From the NCBI RefSeq assembly GCF_042675915.1, contig NZ_JBHTKL010000005.1, positions 1,054,001-1,118,000 on the forward strand: DNA of 64,000 bases. The letters run 5' to 3'. The DNA comes from Thalassobacillus_A hwangdonensis (GTDB taxonomy: Bacteria; Bacillota; Bacilli; Bacillales; Halobacillaceae). Positions 42,626 through 51,613 of the stretch are shown piece by piece. Under the pieces are notes generated by a model, which made no database searches, had not been told where the DNA came from, and worked only from the letters and a program-made list of their open reading frames with translations. A program made the position numbers and the translations under genes. The stretch's first letter is position 1; each line of letters opens with the position of its first letter.

Positions 42626-42991
42626 ATGGAAGAACAAAGAATGTCGTTTACAGAAGCCTACTTGCAAGAATATAAACATGGAATCGGCACCTTCACCGAG
42701 AAGATGCCTGATATTGCCCATCATTTTAATTCTTTCACAGAAGCATGCTTTGATGCAGGTGAACTGTCTAAGAAGGAAAAGCAATTGATTGCGCTCGGAA
42801 TCAGTGTTGTTGCTCAGGATGAATACTGCATGATCTACCATACAAGAGGATGTATCGACCAGGGCGCGAGTGAAAGAGAAATCATGGAAGCATGTGGAGT
42901 AGCAGCAGCTTTCGGTGGTGGCGCAGCTATGAGCCAGGCGGTAACACTAGTTCAAGAAGCATATGAAGAGCTGAATGACGCGACTCATTAA
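42626..42991 (+). CDS. yurZ: Carboxymuconolactone decarboxylase/AhpD-family protein YurZ
   Basis: Protein of 121 residues with the AhpD-like helical fold: TGMPDIAHHFNSFTEACFD-type N-part (MPDIAHHFNSF), LSKKEKQLIALGISVVAQ, and EYCMIYHTRGCIDQGASERE. The Cys and His of the AhpD site are present, but the first Cys of the E-x2-C-x2-C-x3-H motif is missing. Function unknown. It lies between metQ and sufC as in B. subtilis, on the plus strand here. Confidence 0.87.
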   Translation: MEEQRMSFTEAYLQEYKHGIGTFTEKMPDIAHHFNSFTEACFDAGELSKKEKQLIALGISVVAQDEYCMIYHTRGCIDQGASEREIMEACGVAAAFGGGAAMSQAVTLVQEAYEELNDATH

Positions 42992-43116
42992 GTGAATTCG
43001 TAGCAATTCCGAGTAAATCGTAAGATATGCCATGAATACTATCAATGCTTTCGCTATATAATTTATAGATATTATAGCGCAGGTGGAAACACCATTTATT
43101 GGTTTATATCCACTTT

Positions 43117-43141
43117 GTAACGGGTATCATACCCGTGTTAC
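43117..43141. promoter_or_regulatory. Palindrome upstream of the ATT-start small gene
   Basis: GTAAC-GGGTAT-C-ATACCC-GT-GTTAC is a 25-base near-perfect palindrome without a T-run. It may be an operator or a leader hairpin for the small gene at 43177. Confidence 0.45.
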
Positions 43142-43176
43142 GCTTAATATCGTAAAAATTCTGAAAGGATTGATTC

Positions 43177-43368
43177 ATTATCAACGACCAACTGAAGCTG
43201 AATTACACTTCCGAAATGGAAAAAGCGATGCAACAATCTCATGGAATGGGTTATGCGGAGTACAGTAGAGGAGTGGATCAGCTGCTGAAAGTTGAAAAGC
43301 GTCGTCAGAAAGAATATGAAGCAAGCCGAAGAATGGTATCAGAAGCAGGACGTCAAATCCATAAATAA
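43177..43368 (+). CDS. Small charged protein, apparent ATT start codon (63 aa)
   Basis: Reading frame of 64 codons ending just before a terminator. AAAGGA (43164-43169) is followed after seven bases by ATT ATC AAC; a TGA six bases upstream in the same frame excludes a longer form, and the first in-frame ATG (codon 14) has no Shine-Dalgarno. The product reads INDQLKLNYTSEMEKAMQQ near the start and RRQKEYEASRRMVSEAGRQ near the end: helical, basic, no Cys. Family not recognised. The start assignment is the uncertain part. Confidence 0.6.
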   Translation: MINDQLKLNYTSEMEKAMQQSHGMGYAEYSRGVDQLLKVEKRRQKEYEASRRMVSEAGRQIHK

Positions 43369-43377
43369 ACACAAAGG

Positions 43378-43406
43378 AATCAGGTGGAATCAACCACCTG
43401 ATTTTT
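43378..43406 (+). terminator. Terminator behind the 63-aa gene
   Basis: ATCAGGTGG pairs with CCACCTGAT around a six-base loop, followed by TTTTT. Confidence 0.88.
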
Positions 43407-43486
43407 TATGTTCCTTTTATATATAATAAGGAAAGAACTTAGTGATTTCACTGCCCCTTTACCACTGTCTGCATAGGGGAAAAGAG

Positions 43487-43515
43487 TTGATATCAATTGC
43501 TATATGATATAAGAT
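43487..43515 (+). promoter_or_regulatory. Probable promoter of sufCDSUB
   Basis: TTGATA, 17 bases, TAAGAT, about 80 bases before sufC. It is the best match in the gap. Confidence 0.5.
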
Positions 43516-43597
43516 TGTAATGAGAATAGATTGAGAATGGATGCTGGATCTTAATCAAAGAAAAAATGAACAACAATAGATATTGGAGGTATTAGTT

Positions 43598-44383
43598 ATG
43601 GCAGGATCTACTCTAGAAATCAAAGATCTTCACGTAGCAATCGAAGGTGAAGAGATTCTTAAAGGTGTCGACCTTACAATTAAAGGTGGCGAATTCCATG
43701 CAGTAATGGGACCGAACGGAACTGGTAAGTCAACATTGGCTTCCGCAATCATGGGGCACCCTAAGTATGAAGTTACACAAGGAGAAATTCTTCTTGATGG
43801 TAAAGACGTACTTGAAATGGAAGTGGATGAGCGTGCACTTGCAGGTCTTTTCCTTGCAATGCAGTATCCAAGTGAAATCAGCGGAGTGACAAACTCTGAC
43901 TTCCTACGTTCTTCCATCAATGCACGCCGTGAAGAAGGCGACGAAATTTCTTTGATGAAATTCATTAAAGAAATGGACGGTACAATGGATACACTTGAAA
44001 TGGACAAAAATATGGCACAGCGTTATCTGAACGAAGGATTCTCTGGTGGAGAGAAGAAACGTAACGAGATCCTTCAACTGATGATGGTGAAGCCTGCAAT
44101 CGCTATCCTTGATGAGATTGACTCCGGTTTGGATATCGATGCGTTGAAAGTTGTTTCCAAAGGAATCAACCAAATGCGTAATGAAAGCTTCGGCTGCTTG
44201 ATCATTACCCACTATCAGCGCTTGTTGAACTATATCACTCCAGATAAAGTCCACGTCATGATGCAAGGTCGTGTAGTGAAATCAGGAGGACCTGAGCTTG
44301 CTCAGCGTCTAGAAGACGAAGGTTACGACTGGATCAAGCAGGAGCTTGGCATCGAAGACGAAACCATCAGCCAAAAAGCGTAA
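43598..44383 (+). CDS. sufC: Fe-S assembly ATPase SufC
   Basis: ABC-type ATPase of 261 residues that drives the SufBCD scaffold. Walker A GPNGTGKSTLAS, signature FSGGEKKRNEILQ, Walker B IAILDEIDSGLDIDAL, switch His LIITHYQRLL. GGAGG fixes the ATG at 43598. First gene of sufCDSUB, the main Fe-S assembly operon of Bacillales. Confidence 0.98.
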   Translation: MAGSTLEIKDLHVAIEGEEILKGVDLTIKGGEFHAVMGPNGTGKSTLASAIMGHPKYEVTQGEILLDGKDVLEMEVDERALAGLFLAMQYPSEISGVTNSDFLRSSINARREEGDEISLMKFIKEMDGTMDTLEMDKNMAQRYLNEGFSGGEKKRNEILQLMMVKPAIAILDEIDSGLDIDALKVVSKGINQMRNESFGCLIITHYQRLLNYITPDKVHVMMQGRVVKSGGPELAQRLEDEGYDWIKQELGIEDETISQKA

Positions 44384-44401
44384 ACAGATAGGAGGGATAG
44401 C

Positions 44402-45706
44402 ATGACCGTAGAAATCTCACTACCATACGAAAAAGATTATATCAGCAACTACTCAGCAGGCTTGAATGAACCTGAATGGATGAAGACCCTTCGTCTGGAA
44501 GCATTGGATAAAGTCGAGCACTTGCCAATGCCGAAGCCTGATAAAACTAAAATAGATAAATGGAACTTCACGAAGTTCAAGCATGATGCAAAAGGCGAAA
44601 AAATCAATTCTTTCGATGAACTTCCTGCAGAAATCCAGGATTTCCTTGATAAAGAAAAGAATCAGAACCTTGTGATTCAGCGTAATCAAAGTGTTGCTTA
44701 TGCATCTATTTCCGATGACCTGAAGAACAAAGGTGTGATTTTCACAGACATCATTACAGCACTGAAAGAGCACAGTGACCTTGTTGAGAAGTATTACATG
44801 ACGGATGGTGTTCAGGTGAATGAACATCGCCTGACAGCACTGCATGCAGCGCTTATGAGTGGAGGCATCTTCGTCTATGTGCCGAAGGACGTCCAGCTCG
44901 AAGAACCGTTGCAGGCAATCTACTGGCAGGAAGACCCTGAAGCAGCAATGTTCAATCATGCCATCGTCGTAGCAGACAAACACAGCTCTGTGACGTATGT
45001 AGAAAACTATATTTCCAATAATAAAGAAGAAGAAACCGTAGCGAACATCATCACGGAAGTATTTGCACACGATGGAGCGAAAGTTTCCTTCGGAGCAGTA
45101 GATAATTTTGCGGCTGGAACGACGGCATACGTCAACCGCCGTGGTATGGTCGATCGTGACGCTAAGATCGAATGGGCGCTTGGCCAGATGAATGACGGTA
45201 ACACAGTTTCTGAAAACATCACTTACTTGTTAGGCGACAATGGCTATGCAGATGCTAAAACCGTATCTGTCGGTCGTGGTGACCAGAAACAGAACTTCAC
45301 AGCTAAAATCGTCCACTTCGGAAAAGGTTCCGAAGGGTACATCCTTCAGCACGGAGTAATGAAGGATAAATCAAGCTCCATCTTCAATGGTATCGGAAAA
45401 ATCGAGCACGGTGCTTCCAAATCTAATGCTGAGCAGGAGTCTCGTGTACTGATGCTGAGCAAACATGCTCGTGGCGATGCCAACCCGATCCTTCTTATCG
45501 ACGAAGACGATGTAACTGCGGGACACGCGGCTTCTGTAGGTCGTGTCGATCCGATGCAGCTATACTACTTGATGAGCAGGGGTATTTCCAAGACAGAAGC
45601 AGAACGTCTGATCATTCACGGCTTCCTTGCACCTGTCGTGAACCAGCTGCCGATCGAAGCAGTCAAAGCACAATTGACTGAGGTTATCGAAAGGAAAGTA
45701 TATTGA
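44402..45706 (+). CDS. sufD: Fe-S assembly scaffold protein SufD
   Basis: Protein of 434 residues with the SufB/SufD right-handed beta-helix. Recognisable parts: ISNYSAGLNEPEWMKTLRLE, HARGDANPILLIDEDDVTAG and GRVDPMQLYYLMSRGISKTE. Acts in complex with SufB and SufC. Its TGA overlaps the ATG of sufS by one base. Confidence 0.97.
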   Translation: MTVEISLPYEKDYISNYSAGLNEPEWMKTLRLEALDKVEHLPMPKPDKTKIDKWNFTKFKHDAKGEKINSFDELPAEIQDFLDKEKNQNLVIQRNQSVAYASISDDLKNKGVIFTDIITALKEHSDLVEKYYMTDGVQVNEHRLTALHAALMSGGIFVYVPKDVQLEEPLQAIYWQEDPEAAMFNHAIVVADKHSSVTYVENYISNNKEEETVANIITEVFAHDGAKVSFGAVDNFAAGTTAYVNRRGMVDRDAKIEWALGQMNDGNTVSENITYLLGDNGYADAKTVSVGRGDQKQNFTAKIVHFGKGSEGYILQHGVMKDKSSSIFNGIGKIEHGASKSNAEQESRVLMLSKHARGDANPILLIDEDDVTAGHAASVGRVDPMQLYYLMSRGISKTEAERLIIHGFLAPVVNQLPIEAVKAQLTEVIERKVY

Positions 45707-46926
45707 TGGATATCAAGGCAGTCCGTAACGCATTCCCGATTCTGGATCAGGAAGTCAACGGACACCCATTGGTATACTTGGACTCATCAGCAACTTCTCA
45801 AAAGCCGCTCAAGGTGATTGAGAAGTTGGATGAATACTATCGAGGCTATAACTCGAATGTCCATCGTGGGGTCCACACTCTTGGCACGAAGGCAACTGAT
45901 GAATATGAAGGTGCACGCGAAAAGGTACGCCGCTTCATCAATGCGAGCAGTACCCAGGAGGTCATATTCACTAGGGGAACGACGACTGCGATCAATACGG
46001 TTGCATACAGTTACGGTCGCAACAACCTTGGGGAAGGTGATGAAATCGTCATTACTCCGATGGAGCACCACAGTAACATCATCCCTTGGCAACAGGTGGC
46101 TAAAGCAACAGGCGCTACTTTGAAGTATATGCCATTGCAGGCTGATGGGACGATCGCTTTGAAGGATGCTGAGGAAACGATTACTGAAAACACTAAAATT
46201 GTTTCAGTCATGCATGTTTCGAATGTGCTTGGTACCATCAATCCAGTGAAGGAACTAGCACAGATTGCACATCGTAACGGAGCGCTTATGCTTGTGGATG
46301 GAGCGCAGGCTGCACCACATATGAAAGTCGATGTGCAGGACCTTGATTGTGACTTTTACGCATTTTCCGGCCATAAGATGTGTGGCCCGACGGGAATCGG
46401 TGTCCTTTATGGAAAGAAAGCACTTCTCAATGACATGGAGCCTGTGGAATTCGGTGGGGAAATGATCGACTTCGTCAACTTGTACGATTCCACATGGAAA
46501 GAGCTTCCTTGGAAATTTGAAGGCGGAACACCGATTATCGCTGGTGCTGTTGGACTTGGAGCTGCGATTGATTTCCTTAACGAAGTCGGGTTGGAAGCGA
46601 TTGAAGCGCACGAACACAAACTGGCAGCTTACGCGATGGATAAGATGAAGCAAATCGACGGCATGAGCATCTACGGACCAGAAGAGCGTGCTGGGTTGAT
46701 TACCTTCAACCTGGATGACGTCCACCCGCATGATGTTGCGACGGTATTGGATGCTGAAGGTATTGCAGTTCGTGCAGGTCATCACTGTGCACAGCCATTG
46801 ATGAGATGGTTGGATGTAACTGCAACCGCACGTGCAAGCTTCTATTTATACAACACAGAAGAAGATATAGATCGACTAGTCGAAGGATTACAAAAAACAA
46901 AGGAGTATTTCGGCGATGTCTTTTAA
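45706..46926 (+). CDS. sufS: Cysteine desulfurase SufS
   Basis: PLP enzyme of 406 residues that takes sulfur from cysteine. PLP Lys in FSGHKMCGPTGIGVLY (about residue 225), persulfide Cys in RAGHHCAQPLMRW (about residue 361), and the group II pattern YLDSSATSQKP near the start. The ATG at 45706 forms TGATG with the sufD stop. Confidence 0.98.
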   Translation: MDIKAVRNAFPILDQEVNGHPLVYLDSSATSQKPLKVIEKLDEYYRGYNSNVHRGVHTLGTKATDEYEGAREKVRRFINASSTQEVIFTRGTTTAINTVAYSYGRNNLGEGDEIVITPMEHHSNIIPWQQVAKATGATLKYMPLQADGTIALKDAEETITENTKIVSVMHVSNVLGTINPVKELAQIAHRNGALMLVDGAQAAPHMKVDVQDLDCDFYAFSGHKMCGPTGIGVLYGKKALLNDMEPVEFGGEMIDFVNLYDSTWKELPWKFEGGTPIIAGAVGLGAAIDFLNEVGLEAIEAHEHKLAAYAMDKMKQIDGMSIYGPEERAGLITFNLDDVHPHDVATVLDAEGIAVRAGHHCAQPLMRWLDVTATARASFYLYNTEEDIDRLVEGLQKTKEYFGDVF

Positions 46927-47359
46927 TAATTTAGATACACTATACAGGCAAGTCATCATGGACCATTATAAAAATCCTCGTAACAAAGGATCGCTAGCAG
47001 AAGGGGATCACCTGACTGTCGATATGAACAATCCGACATGTGGTGATCGAATCCAACTGCAATTGCAAGTCGAAGACGGCATTGTAAAAGATGCTAAATT
47101 CGATGGGGAAGGCTGTTCGATCAGTATGTCTTCCGCTTCTATGATGACCCAGGCTATTAAAGGTAAAAAGATTGAGGACGCAATGAAGATGTCTGAGCTG
47201 TTTTCTGATATGATGCTAGGTAAGGACGTCGATGTCGAAGAACTGGATTTGGGAGATATCGAAGCATTGCAGGGTGTTGCCAAGTTCCCTGCACGTATCA
47301 AATGTGCAACGTTAGCTTGGAAAGCAATGGAAAAAGGTGTCGACGAAGATCAGGCTTAG
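46916..47359 (+). CDS. sufU: Zn-dependent sulfurtransferase/scaffold SufU
   Basis: Protein of 147 residues that accepts sulfur from SufS and passes it to SufB. The ligands are in NPTCGDRI (Cys, Asp), GEGCSISMSS and ARIKCATLAWKA. The insert after LGKDVDVEELD is typical of SufU rather than IscU. Overlaps the sufS end by 11 bases. Confidence 0.96.
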   Translation: MSFNNLDTLYRQVIMDHYKNPRNKGSLAEGDHLTVDMNNPTCGDRIQLQLQVEDGIVKDAKFDGEGCSISMSSASMMTQAIKGKKIEDAMKMSELFSDMMLGKDVDVEELDLGDIEALQGVAKFPARIKCATLAWKAMEKGVDEDQA

Positions 47360-47386
47360 GCAAACACCTAAAGGAGGTAATTGATG

Positions 47387-48784
47387 ATGGCTAAAAAAGC
47401 GCCAGAAATCGGGGAATACAAATACGGGTTCCATGAGAAGGACGTTTCCATTTTCCGTACTGGAAAAGGTCTGACGAAAGAAGTCGTAGAACAGATTTCC
47501 AATTATAAAGAAGAGCCGCAATGGATGCTTGACTTCCGCTTGAAGTCATTGGAGCATTTCTATAAAATGCCGATGCCTCAGTGGGGCGGAGATCTTGCAG
47601 AACTTAATTTCGATGAGATCACGTACTATGTGAAACCATCCGAGCGTTCCGAACGTTCCTGGGATGAGGTTCCGGAAGAAATCAAGAATACATTCGACAA
47701 ATTGGGAATTCCTGAAGCGGAGCAGAAGTACCTTGCAGGTGTATCTGCACAGTACGAATCCGAAGTAGTTTATCACAACATGCAGGAAGACCTTGAGAAT
47801 ATGGGAATCGTCTTCAAGGATACCGATTCCGCATTGAAAGAAAATGAAGACTTGTTCAAGGAATACTTTGGTAAAGTGATTCCTCCATCTGATAACAAGT
47901 TCGCTGCGTTGAACTCAGCAGTTTGGTCAGGTGGATCATTCATCTATGTTCCGAAGGGTGTCAAAACGGAAATGCCACTTCAGGCATACTTCCGAATCAA
48001 CTCCGAGAACATGGGACAGTTCGAGCGTACGTTGATTATCGTGGATGAAGATGCTTCTGTACACTATGTAGAAGGTTGTACAGCACCGGTCTTCACGACG
48101 AATTCCCTGCATAGTGCGGTAGTAGAAATTTACGTTAAGAAAAACGCTTACTGTCGTTACACGACAATTCAGAACTGGGCAAACAACGTCTATAACCTTG
48201 TTACAAAGCGTGCCGTTGCGGATGAAAATGCCACGATGGAATGGATCGATGGTAACATTGGTTCCAAACTGACGATGAAATATCCTGCAGTCATCCTTAA
48301 AGGCGAGGGTGCACGTGGATTGACACTTTCCATCGCACTTGCCGGTAAAGGTCAGCACCAGGATGCAGGTGCAAAAATGATTCACCTTGCACCGAACACA
48401 TCGTCCACCATCGTTTCCAAGTCAATTGCGAAGCATGGCGGGAAAGTGACGTACCGTGGAATCGTACAATTCGGCCGTAAAGCTGAAGGTGCACGTTCCA
48501 ACATCGAGTGCGATACGCTGATCATGGATAACGAGTCCACATCAGATACGATTCCTTACAACGAAATCATGAATGAGAACATTTCGCTTGAGCACGAGGC
48601 GAAAGTCTCCAAAGTATCTGAAGAACAACTATTCTACTTGATGAGCCGCGGAATTTCCGAAGAAGAAGCTACAGAAATGATCGTAATGGGCTTCATCGAG
48701 CCATTCACGAAAGAGCTTCCTATGGAATATGCCGTAGAAATGAACCGTCTGATCAAGTTCGAGATGGAAGGTTCCATCGGGTAA
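47387..48784 (+). CDS. sufB: Fe-S assembly scaffold protein SufB
   Basis: Main scaffold of the SufBCD complex, about 465 residues. Start MAKKAPEIGEYKYGFHEKDV; middle YVEGCTAPVFTTNSLHSAVV; end VSEEQLFYLMSRGISEEEA. AAGGAGGT precedes tandem ATGs at 47384 and 47387; the second gives the usual family N-terminus. Ends at the operon terminator. Confidence 0.97.
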   Translation: MAKKAPEIGEYKYGFHEKDVSIFRTGKGLTKEVVEQISNYKEEPQWMLDFRLKSLEHFYKMPMPQWGGDLAELNFDEITYYVKPSERSERSWDEVPEEIKNTFDKLGIPEAEQKYLAGVSAQYESEVVYHNMQEDLENMGIVFKDTDSALKENEDLFKEYFGKVIPPSDNKFAALNSAVWSGGSFIYVPKGVKTEMPLQAYFRINSENMGQFERTLIIVDEDASVHYVEGCTAPVFTTNSLHSAVVEIYVKKNAYCRYTTIQNWANNVYNLVTKRAVADENATMEWIDGNIGSKLTMKYPAVILKGEGARGLTLSIALAGKGQHQDAGAKMIHLAPNTSSTIVSKSIAKHGGKVTYRGIVQFGRKAEGARSNIECDTLIMDNESTSDTIPYNEIMNENISLEHEAKVSKVSEEQLFYLMSRGISEEEATEMIVMGFIEPFTKELPMEYAVEMNRLIKFEMEGSIG

Positions 48785-48797
48785 TCTTTACTCAAAC

Positions 48798-48838
48798 AAG
48801 CCACATGGTGTTACAATAAGCCATGTGGCTTCTTTTTA
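48798..48838 (+). terminator. Terminator of the suf operon
   Basis: AAGCCACATGG pairs with CCATGTGGCTT around a 12-base loop, followed by CTTTTTATT. Confidence 0.92.
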
Positions 48839-48899
48839 TTGTGCATACATAATTTTGAGGGTAACCTAATACTATCTTGATAAGATTGAAGGGATAAAT

Positions 48900-49718
48900 G
48901 TGGTCATCATCGTATCATTCATCATAGGTTTGATTACTGCAATCGCAGGGAGTATTGCAGGACTTGGTGGAGGAGTCATCCTTGTACCTGTTGTGCTTTT
49001 TTTACATGAAGTGTGGGACGCGTTCGCGTGGGCAACTCCCCAGAAAGTAGTCGGCATTTCTCTTGTGGTCATGATTTTCACAGGACTTTCTTCGATGCTT
49101 TCCTATATGAAAAGCAAGCGGATTGATTTTAAAAGCGGATCGATTTTTATCGGTGGAAGCATTCCAGGAGGAATTTTCGGTTCCTACCTGAATCAGTTTT
49201 TCTCTACTGATCATTTCTCATTATTCTTCGGTATTGTCATGCTGCTTGTCTTCAGTGTATTTTTTATCCGTACGAAGGATAATCGAGCGTTATTGAAAAG
49301 CGAGAATGGTTTAGCGCGTACAGCAGAGATTGATGGGAAGATGTTTCATTATCGTATTTCCATCGTTACAGGTCTGCTTCTTTCGTTCGTTGTTGGTATG
49401 TTGTCCGGTTTATTCGGGATAGGAGGCGGTTCCCTGATGGTTCCGGCAATGATCCTGTTATTTGGATTCCCGGCTCATATCGCCACAGCGACTTCGATGT
49501 TCATGATCTTTTTTGCAAGTATTTCGAGTTCAGCAACTCATATTCTTTTAGGGCATGTGGATTGGATTTATACGCTGGCATTCATCCCGGGTGCCTATAT
49601 TGGAGGTACTCTCGGAGCTAAAATCAATCAGAAGCTTAAAGGAAACGCGGTTGAGTGGGTGCTCAGAGGGTTACTATTACTTATTGCGATTCGGATGATC
49701 TGGCAAGGAATTGTGTAA
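48900..49718 (+). CDS. TauE/SafE-family membrane transporter (YunE-like)
   Basis: Integral membrane protein of 272 residues with about eight spans in two repeats: SIAGLGGGVILVPVVLF at the start and LSGLFGIGGGSLMVPAMILL in the middle, the family's GxGGG signatures. Proposed to export sulfite or organic sulfur anions; the substrate here is unknown. The GTG at 48900 follows GAAGGGA. It opens a run yunE-yunD-yunC. Confidence 0.88.
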   Translation: MVIIVSFIIGLITAIAGSIAGLGGGVILVPVVLFLHEVWDAFAWATPQKVVGISLVVMIFTGLSSMLSYMKSKRIDFKSGSIFIGGSIPGGIFGSYLNQFFSTDHFSLFFGIVMLLVFSVFFIRTKDNRALLKSENGLARTAEIDGKMFHYRISIVTGLLLSFVVGMLSGLFGIGGGSLMVPAMILLFGFPAHIATATSMFMIFFASISSSATHILLGHVDWIYTLAFIPGAYIGGTLGAKINQKLKGNAVEWVLRGLLLLIAIRMIWQGIV

Positions 49719-49729
49719 GGGGATGACTT

Positions 49730-51124
49730 ATGAAAGAAAAAATGTACATGTATTATACAAGCGATCTCCATAGTCACTTTGATCAATGGTCCAAAATTAC
49801 GGGGTATTTTAATAAAGAAAAAGAAAAACGGAAACGAGCGAACGAAAGTTACTGGATTGTCGACAATGGTGATCATGTTGATCGGTTCCATCCCATCACA
49901 GAAGGATTGATGGGAAAAGGAAACGTTCAGTTGTTGAATGAAGCAGGCTACGATGTGGTCAATTTAGGTAACAATGAAGGGATCACCTTGTCCCATGAAG
50001 ACTTGGATCAACTTTATGAAGATGCCGCATTTGATGTTGTCTGTGCCAATCTTTCATATAAAGGTGAAGGAAAGCCGGAATGGCTCAGTACGTCTACGAT
50101 AGTGGAATCAAAGCATGGGGTGAAAGTAGGGATACTTGGCGTAACAGCACCCTTTGAAACGTTTTATGGGCTGCTTGGCTGGGACATTGAACTGCCATAC
50201 AGCACCCTTGACCGTGAACTTTCCATGTTGAGGGATCAGGTGGATGTACTTGTACTGTTATCCCACTTGGGTATAAACGATGACGAAGCAATTGCAGAAC
50301 GTTATCCATTCATCGATGTCATTATCGGTGGGCATACCCATCACTTGTTCCAAAATGGAGAAGATCGTAATGGGACGCTATTAACAGCTGTAGGGAAGCA
50401 TGGCACCCATCTCGGAGAAATCATGCTTGAATGGGACCATGATAAACAGTCACTCGTGCGAAAGGAAGCCTACGCTGTTTCGACAGAGAAACAACCTGGT
50501 GACCTTATAACAGAGGAAAAGCTGAAAGCGCTGAGTGAAGAAGCGCACAACAACCTGTTGGAGCCGATCAGTTATCTGGACGAGGCTATGGAGGTTGCAT
50601 GGTTCAGGGAAAAACCTTTGATGAAGCAATTGGTTCAAACCTTGAAGGAATGGACAAATGCAGATATCGCAATGTTGAACGCCGGAGTTCTTCTGGATAA
50701 TCTTGAAGCAGGGAAAGTATCCTATTCAGATGTCCATCGGATATGTCCGCACCCGATGAATCCGTGCAAGGTTGAATTGGACGGAGATGAGTTACTGGAA
50801 GTCATTCGGGCTTCGCTCTCAAAATCCTTTACGCAAATCAAGCTTAAAGGATTCGGTTTCAGAGGTGAAGTGATTGGAAGGATGATTTTCGCAGGGGTGG
50901 AAATTGAGACGTATCTGGATAAGGCTGGAGAAGAACACGTAAGAAAAGTACGCTTCAACGGGGAAAACATCGATCCAGATCGCACCTATGAAATAGCAAC
51001 TGCAGACACCTTTACTTTTGGAAGACTGCTGCCGGAAGTTGCCTATTCTAAGAAAAAGACGTTCTATATGCCTGAACTGCTCAGGGATCTATTAGTAGTT
51101 ACCCTGCAAAAGAATGCCAAGTGA
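49730..51124 (+). CDS. yunD: Metallophosphatase, 5'-nucleotidase family (YunD-like)
   Basis: Cytoplasmic-looking protein of 464 residues with no signal peptide. Metal site: YYTSDLHSHFDQW, VDNGDHVDRF, NLGNNEGITL (Asn-Asn-Glu for the usual Asn-His-Glu) and VIIGGHTHHLFQ. The C-terminal 5'-nucleotidase domain has IAMLNAGVLLDNLEAG and ATADTFTFGRL. The loss of His in the GNHE motif is shared by some YunD-type proteins as far as I recall. The substrate is unproven. Twelve bases after yunE. Confidence 0.85.
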   Translation: MKEKMYMYYTSDLHSHFDQWSKITGYFNKEKEKRKRANESYWIVDNGDHVDRFHPITEGLMGKGNVQLLNEAGYDVVNLGNNEGITLSHEDLDQLYEDAAFDVVCANLSYKGEGKPEWLSTSTIVESKHGVKVGILGVTAPFETFYGLLGWDIELPYSTLDRELSMLRDQVDVLVLLSHLGINDDEAIAERYPFIDVIIGGHTHHLFQNGEDRNGTLLTAVGKHGTHLGEIMLEWDHDKQSLVRKEAYAVSTEKQPGDLITEEKLKALSEEAHNNLLEPISYLDEAMEVAWFREKPLMKQLVQTLKEWTNADIAMLNAGVLLDNLEAGKVSYSDVHRICPHPMNPCKVELDGDELLEVIRASLSKSFTQIKLKGFGFRGEVIGRMIFAGVEIETYLDKAGEEHVRKVRFNGENIDPDRTYEIATADTFTFGRLLPEVAYSKKKTFYMPELLRDLLVVTLQKNAK

Positions 51125-51175
51125 GTTTCACGGCACCTCCTCCACACCCATTGCATAGGTTAAAGCAAAAAGGAT

Positions 51176-51493
51176 GTGGGGATCATTTTCAACGTAAATC
51201 CGATTAAAATAGAAGATAAGGTGTTCACGGCGATCAGTGTGCAATTGCCGAAAACGAACCTGCTAGTCGTTTCCAACGAGATCGGTTATATCATGTGCGG
51301 TGCATTGGATGTCGATTTGCTTAATGAAAAGCTTGCAGATCGAAACATCATCGCAGGAAGAGCAGTTGGTGTGAAGACGATCGAACAACTGCTTGAGGCA
51401 CCTTTGGAGAAAGTAACGTTGGCGAGTGAAAAGAAAGGCTGGTACCCTGGCTTGACTGGGAAAGAAGCCTTATTGAAAATCGCAGAGGAATAA
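51176..51493 (+). CDS. yunC: DUF1805 protein YunC
   Basis: Small protein of about 102-105 residues of the YunC/DUF1805 family: VSNEIGYIMCGALDVDLLNE and IAGRAVGVKTIEQLLEAPLE are characteristic. Function unknown. The GTG at 51176 has almost no room after AAAAGGATG, whereas ATT at 51185 has eight bases of spacing and lines up with the usual first Met of the family. I give the GTG form and flag the start as uncertain. Confidence 0.85.
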   Translation: MGIIFNVNPIKIEDKVFTAISVQLPKTNLLVVSNEIGYIMCGALDVDLLNEKLADRNIIAGRAVGVKTIEQLLEAPLEKVTLASEKKGWYPGLTGKEALLKIAEE

Positions 51494-51495
51494 AT

Positions 51496-51521
51496 AAAGC
51501 CGCCCTTCAGGGTGGCTTTTT
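51496..51521 (+). terminator. Terminator behind yunC
   Basis: AAAGCCGCCCT pairs with AGGGTGGCTTT (one G-T) around a two-base-long tight loop and continues into T. Confidence 0.85.
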
Positions 51522-51546
51522 ACTATTTATATATAATTTTTCCTAG

Positions 51547-51571
51547 AAGAATCGTTGGATTCTTGTATAAT
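51547..51571 (+). promoter_or_regulatory. HD-GYP gene promoter region with inverted repeat
   Basis: TATAAT (51566-51571) is a clear -10. AAGAATC-GTTG-GATTCTT (51547-51564) lies directly before it and could be an operator; no good -35 is seen. Confidence 0.5.
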
Positions 51572-51613
51572 GGTACTAAGAGAAATGTCGAAGAATAGTC
51601 GGGGTGTGTCGAG

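Noticed and set aside
43083..43268. 61-codon plus-strand frame before sufC
   Set aside because: Starts inside the palindrome region with no Shine-Dalgarno and overlaps the better supported 63-codon frame (43177-43368) that has a Shine-Dalgarno and terminator.
44453..45070. 205-codon minus-strand frame inside sufD
   Set aside because: Cys/Phe/His-rich shadow of a certain gene; no Shine-Dalgarno.
47936..48385. 149-codon minus-strand frame inside sufB
   Set aside because: Shadow of sufB with improbable composition.
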